Of a stretch of 64,000 nt of DNA, positions 58,094-64,000 are shown one piece after another; position 1 is the stretch's first letter; each line of letters begins with the position of its first letter. Position numbers and translations under genes: made by a program. Source of the DNA: Prosapia bicincta (Eukaryota > Arthropoda > Insecta > Hemiptera > Cercopidae); NCBI GenBank assembly GCA_036971475.1, contig JBAIZL010000006.1, positions 67,017,398 through 67,081,397 on the forward strand, read 5' to 3'. The notes under the pieces were generated by a model. The model made no database searches. It worked only from the letters and a program-made list of their open reading frames with translations, and was not told where the DNA came from.

Positions 58094-58357
58094 TTAAAAT
58101 AAATAAATGAAACCTCTCAACCACAAATAACTTTCTTCTTTTATATAAAACCTTATGTAAATTTCGATTACATAACAATCGTCCTTACAGGTAATTTACA
58201 ATGAAAATGAGGTATTTCCATTGTAAATTACCTCTGAGGATGTTTTCTATGCAATCGAAATGTACGTGAGGTTTTAAATAAAACAGGAAAGTTATTAGTG
58301 GTTGAGAGGTTTCATTTATTTATGCTAAACATTACTCCACGGTCGTTTTATATAGTT
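58094..58357. mobile_element. Second copy of the hammerhead hairpin element, decayed
   Basis: Inverse orientation relative to 27092-27366: the unique segment (ending TTTTATATAGTT) is at the right here. Arms run about 58096-58203 and 58217-58330. The plus-strand arm retains CTGAGGA (58234-58240) and GAAA (58257-58260), but helix II is broken (GTTTTC against GCAATC). The minus-strand arm has a damaged core. It sits 2 bp beyond the pogo element's right TA. No clear target duplication was found. Confidence 0.65.
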
Positions 58358-58549
58358 ATACCTATACATTGTATACGAAATCTATGCATTGCTATACATT
58401 ACTATATATAGTTACATACATTTATTTCAATTTAAAATCTAGAAAAAAACATATTGTATAAGAATTTTAAATAAAACTCATTTTCCTACAAAAACATTGC
58501 CCTCATAGATATATTTACTCTCAGCGATACAAAAATCCTCTCGAGGACG

Positions 58550-59590
58550 TACAGGTCTTAATGAGTCTTCCATCGAAGAAGCGGTGGCCAGTTATATCGG
58601 TAACTCATGTCTTCAGGTGGATATTGGATGCGACACGAGGATCCACCACTATATCGGCTTTGTGTGGATACCGCCATACATATTTGATTTGAATATGTTA
58701 CGTTTACAGATATTAGTCAGAGTTATGGTCTTCGGAGAAGAGGTTTCAAGGTAGCATTTAGCGGTGATGTAACCGTTGTCATCTCCTTCTTAAACCTCCT
58801 GAATATATTTAATAATATTTAATTGTTCTTACATAACATTGGCATAAATTATACTTTAAATACACCGTCGTTGCTTGAACAAAATAAAATCAATTTTAAA
58901 ATTATGTAATAATTAAAGATGTTTGAAGGCCAAATGTATTCTAAAACATAGCTTTCTTTTTCCATTAAGTGTTAAGTTATATGTCTCATTCCCATACACA
59001 AAGACTTAAGTTGTAGCTGAGTGGATTTGAAGTTTTTGTGCAGCAAACGTAAGTAAATCTTTAATACTACTTAATTCGTAAATATTCTTTTGCAAATCTA
59101 TGTTCACAATCGCTTACGATCGATCAATATAGGAAAAGCAAGCAGTCAAATCCTTTAACTTTATATTTTATATATAATTATGTGTTTGTTTTTATAAAGT
59201 AAACACATCCTCTCCTATTAAATTTTAATATTTTCTCTTTATTTTAATTCAAAATCTAAAAATAAATACACATTGTACAAGAATATCAAATTGGTTTTTT
59301 TCAAACACACGGCACTCACAGAATTACTCACCCTCATCGATACAAATGCTTCGCGAGGGCAGACAAATAATTAATTACTGTCGTTTATTCAGAATTTTAT
59401 TTGTTGTAGAATCATGTAGTTATTGTTAATTTATCATTGACACTTCTTACAGTTGCATGATAACGCGTACGTGAGCAAATTGTACATTTAAAGTTTCAAG
59501 AAGCGCAAAGATACATTTGTCATACTGAACTCAGCACAAAAAGTCTACAATGTAGTACGCACGGGGAAATGCATATGGAGTACGAAGTTG
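58550..59590 (+). repeat. 1.1 kb dispersed repeat, copy 2
   Basis: See 54029-55140. Tandem neighbour in direct orientation 4.5 kb away, with a pogo element and a hammerhead hairpin between the copies. Confidence 0.7.
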
Positions 59591-59868
59591 ATTTGCCCAT
59601 CACATCCTAAAATGAACCTACAGACACCATAGGCAGACGACGTTTTATTCAAAAACATTATATACGCGGATCAAAAAAAAAAACATGCATGACGTCAACA
59701 AATACCAACATCACGGACCGAACATCCACATAAGAAAAATAAAGAAAAATGGGTCAGTGATTCGACAATGGTCAAGTGACCGAAAGGTGCCTCATCAAAT
59801 AACGTAAAATGTTTGCACTTGGTGGAAAAATTATTTTTAAGTATTAATAATAACTTTATATAAATAAA

Positions 59869-59872
<4 letters not shown>

Positions 59873-59920
<48 letters not shown>
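59873..59920. repeat. (TA)n microsatellite
   Basis: TA repeats bordering the next element. Confidence 0.9.
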
Positions 59921-59922
<2 letters not shown>

Positions 59923-59960
59923 ATATATTAAATATGGTGATATGTTTTCTTGTAATATAG

Positions 59961-60131
59961 TTAATAAATTAAAAATATTTCAAAAACAAGAATACTTTTA
60001 ATGATAATATTTATTCAAAACATTAGATAATTATTTTCCTGAAGATGCTGGTACTATTTTATCGGCGAAAAGCTTTGAATAAATATATTCATTAAAAGTT
60101 TTCTTGTTTTTAAAATATTTTTAATTTATTA
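59961..60131. mobile_element. Penelope-type inverted repeat carrying a hammerhead
   Basis: An arm of about 57 bp (TAATAAATTAAAAATATTTC... at 59961) pairs with its inverted copy ending at 60131. The hammerhead motif lies between them. TA-rich tracts bound both sides. Confidence 0.6.
60036..60080 (+). ncRNA. Hammerhead ribozyme, plus strand
   Basis: TTC (60036-60038) with GAA (60077-60079) for helix I, CTGAAGA core (60039-60045), helix II GCTG (60047-60050) with CGGC (60063-60066, one T-G pair), GAAA (60067-60070), self-complementary AAGCTT as helix III and U at the cleavage position (60076). All core bases are kept. It is the same family as the degenerate motif in the LTR. Confidence 0.6.
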
Positions 60132-60149
60132 TATAATATATATATATAA

Positions 60150-60222
60150 ACTCCCGATTATCCGTGGAATAGAGTGGCCTGGCAACGCCGGATAATCGAA
60201 TTACCCGGATAATCAGCTATGA
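60150..60222. mobile_element. pogo/Tigger terminal-repeat fragment
   Basis: ACTCCCGATTATCCGTGG (60150) and two inverted echoes, GCCGGATAATCGAA and CCCGGATAATCAGC, are typical of Tigger-like ends. No opposite end or transposase was located. Confidence 0.4.
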
Positions 60223-61256
60223 TCAAAGAATACGCAAAATCATCGATAATCGATTATTATACCATACGTTACTCAAATAATGACCCCGGTTAATGCAATT
60301 CACAAATATTCTTCAGAGGATAACATAAATACATAAAGTAATTTAAAATGTCGATGTATTTGACAGATTATAATATGTATATTTATATGTCCAACTATTT
60401 ACAATACATACATAAGTATATGTCAAAAGTAAGTATGTATGTAGATATGTAATTTCCTTTACGCGTAATACTTTCACTTTTTAACAAAACATCTGTCACT
60501 TTCGTCTGTTTTTTGTGAGCTTTAATTTGCGATCTAAGTTTCTCAAGAACCATTTTGTCGAACAGTGAAGAGTCGTCTTGCTCTAATTATTGTGTCCGTT
60601 GTTTTAGTCTCAAAAATATTATTTCTACCATATACAGGTTTATTTGGTACATTAAAACAGTGTATTAGACATTAAAATGTTGTTTTATTTATTGGTTTAC
60701 AATAAAAAAAAGGATATTTACATGAAATATCAACTAATACAAGTGATAAAATGCTCCATGACAAAAAATAAAATTCAATAAAAAAACCAGAGAAATAAAA
60801 ATAACGCATACAAATTCAAATTACCTACTACTAAAATAACCAATAAACGTTCAACTCAGAATGTTTGTTTTTACTTGTGTCACAAAGCCATAAAGATTGA
60901 TAATGTATATGACAGACATGGATAATGCATATGTCACGTTTTAGACTATTTATAGCCGAGATTAGCTGACATTTGTTTACAATCCTATGATACACATAAG
61001 GTTTTTCGGTGTCCAAGCATTTTGCCATTGTCTCTTATATACAACAGTCTGTTCCCACCTCGAGTTGGTTCACTCACTCTAACAGGACAGTTATCCTTTA
61101 TCCTTGCGTTAATTGAAAAAGCTTAGTCTATTTTTATGATGGTTGGGTTTACCGGATATTGTGACGCGTTGAGGGGTTAAAAAAAACAGTGTCACCCAAT
61201 AAAACCTCTTGCCTTCCAGAAACCCTCCTTGAGATCAACCTTTCAACAAAAATGAT
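60223..61256. other. Unannotated AT-rich sequence
   Basis: No gene or repeat supported. Confidence 0.4.
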
Positions 61257-64000
61257 CCAAACGTTGGATCACCTTACCTAATATAGTTTTTAGATCTTTA
61301 TTCGTATCAAGAGAAAGAGACTCTCTCGGAAAAGGTTTCAAGGATACAATTGAAATAATTTATACCATATAGTGAGTTGCAAATATGATATTATAAATAT
61401 AATAATAATTGAGGTATAATTCATAATTTCATGTTTTTTTATCAAGTCTCAATTGGCTTTACCTAATTGAAGCAGCCAAGAATAACTATTTGGCGCAAAC
61501 CCTCCCATTAGACCTTGAGGACAGAAGTTTTATTTCGGGATAAAATATTGTATAAGTTACGTTGTGTATTTATTTTTACTGGTTACGTGTCGTGGTTTTT
61601 TCTTTTTATAAATAAGGCCCTCCATTGATGTAACCTGATATGAACTAGTCTCTGAATGCACATATTGTACTATGTGATTATTTCAACAAAAACACAAATA
61701 CTGTTATTTATTTACAAGGCTTGATTTAACGTGAATATAAACAACGTCGATTATATGTTAATTGAACATTATTGAGTAAAGTATTGTAATTTTAGAAGGG
61801 GAAAGATGCCCTTACACATTTATATAATGGCAGCTACAATGCGTTACGAGATGTGTCCAAGCTCTAAAGTTTGGTAAAGAACAGTCATCAGCAGCATGGC
61901 AAAGTGCCATCATTATTTGGCAAACAGATTTGCCCCCTGTTATCAGGGAATTGTCAAAATGCAGTAGTGTCGAATATTATTCACCTAATGGTGACATGTA
62001 ACTGTGAAGGGTTAAGTATTACTCAGAAGTTTTATAACGCCGAAGAAACGTTAGAGTGCACACAACAAAAAAACCATAATTTAGACGGTGGAGCAAAAAT
62101 ATAAGTTTTAAATAAACTTTTGAAATCATCCACAACTTATGATTGCATCGTACCACTTTAATAAAACTTCAATAATTAGTTAACGCTATCTAGAAATCTA
62201 ACGGTTTTCGTGCTCCATCTCACCGTTCAACTTCACAATGGAAACCAAAAGGCAATGAGATGACTCATTTATACTTTTGATGGATGTTCAATTTGATAAC
62301 TTTTCCTGCACAAACTTATATGTGAAGAGCTTTTGAAATGTCACCTGAGTGGACAGATATCATTCTTTTTTGCAATATATCAGTGCCTCAAGTGCCTTGC
62401 ACTATAACATATCGTTAAACGAGATTTTTAAAATCCGTAACTAATATAATTATCTTATGCATAAGTACGTTATGCGTAAGTCGCGAGATATAGCCAGAGA
62501 CCTGCCTGACGGATGATCAGTCGTCTGTTTGATTAATAGTGTGGTGGAAAACTCACTGACTCAGTATATGTTGTACCTTTCTGTTATACGTATTGGTCTA
62601 CCGCAATCACTTTGTATTTACCTCCAAATATCCTAGATACGGAAAGAGTTAGACAGCTGACTAGCCTCTTACTTCAATTAGTTGTTTATTCTATCATCCT
62701 GTGGATTTCAAATTTTAATCAGTCAGTTAAATAGGAGGGGGTTTGGAGGCGCAAGAGGTTTTGCAGCGTATGTTACGGATAGACACTGTCTGTCGATAAG
62801 AGTTAAGGATCAGGGTTTATGGTAGAGGGCTGGATGTGAGTAGGTGCTGTAAGCCAGGACTTTTAATGGGTGGGACGGAGAGTAAGGAGTAATTTATAAG
62901 TTTTTATTGCATAATAGAAATGTGTTTACAAAATGTTCTCCGAGGAATATAAACGATGACTTGTTCAGGGATAGTTATTGCAAGATAAGTTAACATACAA
63001 ACACAAAAGAAAACATTTCTGCGGAAAATCGTTCATTTTTGTTATTAATATTAATAACTACAGGAAACAATACTCACTTCACCCACGTTGCAGAACCGTG
63101 CTGCCAACATTTGCCCTCTTGAACAAGTTAATTTTTGCAAACAATTGTTCAAGTATAATTCCGCCTACTAGGCGTTTTGTCTGAAGCAGAGTAATTAATG
63201 AGTTTTGTTAGAAATGATTCCAGAATAAATCAACAATTCCCGTATTGTGTTAAACCTTTTCGGAGCATTGTTTGGGGTATATCGTTTCCATATGTTAAAT
63301 TTTTCTTTAAATTCGCTATATTCAAATTAAGATTCACCTGTAATATCTCGTTTTAAAAACAACAATTTTTGAAATGGAAACGTATACGTGAACAATATCG
63401 CTTGTTGTATAAAATTTGAGGTTGACATCACTTAGGGGTTGGGAAGAACATTCCGTAGGGACGTGAGTAAAATACATCACAACTAAAACTGTATGGAATA
63501 ACATTGATTAACTGAGTATAGCAGCGCTGTGTAGCTACATATATTATAGAATGCAATTTACATATAAATCATTGTCGGTTCAGAACTCCTAACTAGATTT
63601 ACAAGTATGGTTTACTATTATTTTATTTGAGCTTGTAAAACTTCTGTTTCGCTACAAATCAGTTGTAACTGTTACATAGTAACTGGTTACGAATTCAACT
63701 GTTTTCTACCCGGTTATGAAGACGTTTCATTTCAGGTAAGAATCCCTGCTCACACGATATCCATAATGCTGATCTAGATGATTAGACTCTTACTTTTCCC
63801 CTACACAATACTGTCTAAATATTAAGGTCCTTGTTCTTGCGAGAATGTGTAGCAGGTAGAAACCCACCCCGCATGGAGAATAGGTCTATATAATGATTGG
63901 GATCAGACCCCAACAAGAATGCATAATACAGTACCTTCAGTAACCTCTGCTAAGTGTTTACCTTACTTCTATCTATATTTACAATGTTTTCCATTCCAAC
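61257..64000 (+). repeat. 2.3 kb dispersed repeat, copy 2 (runs past the window)
   Basis: Direct-orientation counterpart of 30322-32605, with an extra 590-bp segment at 62182-62771. The last 940 bp align with 31513-32605, and 62920-63240 also align with 22399-22735. It is still matching at base 64000. Confidence 0.8.
61871..62104 (+). pseudogene. ORF fragment in repeat copy 2
   Basis: A 77-codon frame. Its second half, AVVSNIIHLMVTCNCEGLSI followed by TQKFYNAEETLECTQQ, matches the frame in copy 1 (31009-31228). In the first half a small deletion has shifted the frame, so the conserved WQSAIIWQT-LPPVI-ELSKC segment is in another phase (61862-61960). An old exon of unknown family. Confidence 0.35.

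Overview
This is a eukaryotic, strongly AT-rich, repeat-dominated window from an invertebrate animal. An arthropod is favoured: the LTR element is an animal Ty3/gypsy type with a TGGCGC primer site, Penelope-like remnants with hammerhead ribozymes recur, and there are pogo-type DNA transposons and very long (TA)n and (CA)n microsatellites. No complete host gene is visible. The host coding signals are a few short exon candidates: the ends of two reading frames at 1-60 and 4899-5000 (+), one exon at 1908-1988 (-), and a signal-peptide-like exon at 25999-26054 (+).

Layout. 1-5381 is host sequence with two decayed minisatellites. 5382-22263 is one 16.9 kb Ty3/gypsy-type LTR retrotransposon with unusually long LTRs (5147 and 5030 bp). 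The LTRs have swallowed a Penelope-like retroelement fragment. Between them lie a tRNA-type primer site, gag (11029-12420), a -1 frameshift heptamer on the gag stop, and protease then RT/RNase H/integrase in one pol frame that is broken by two in-frame stops. A polypurine tract precedes the 3' LTR. The LTRs differ by only a handful of substitutions outside microsatellites, so the insertion is young although this copy cannot make an intact Pol. 22264-33755 is diverged repeats, a tRNA-derived SINE head, a pogo-like remnant, and a hairpin element with a hammerhead ribozyme on each strand and a 12-bp target duplication.

33763-52877 is the most striking object. It is a 19.1 kb near-perfect palindrome with two arms of about 9.54 kb, a 33-bp loop and a perfect 7-bp flanking duplication (GACACAA). 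Each arm carries, from outside in: a terminal segment, two tRNA-like units that read outward, about 1.05 kb of a G-rich 9-bp repeat, a small inverted-repeat element, and a set of duplicated two-exon mini-gene cassettes with intact splice consensus. A 427-bp miniature of the element's own ends sits exactly at the centre. No recognisable transposase is present. It looks like a very large, non-autonomous foldback-type transposon of a family I cannot name.

52885-64000 holds two copies of a 1 kb repeat, an internally deleted pogo/Tigger-type transposon with a PHD-like finger remnant, a second decayed copy of the hammerhead hairpin, another hammerhead inside an inverted repeat, and a second copy of the 2.3 kb repeat found at 30322-32605.
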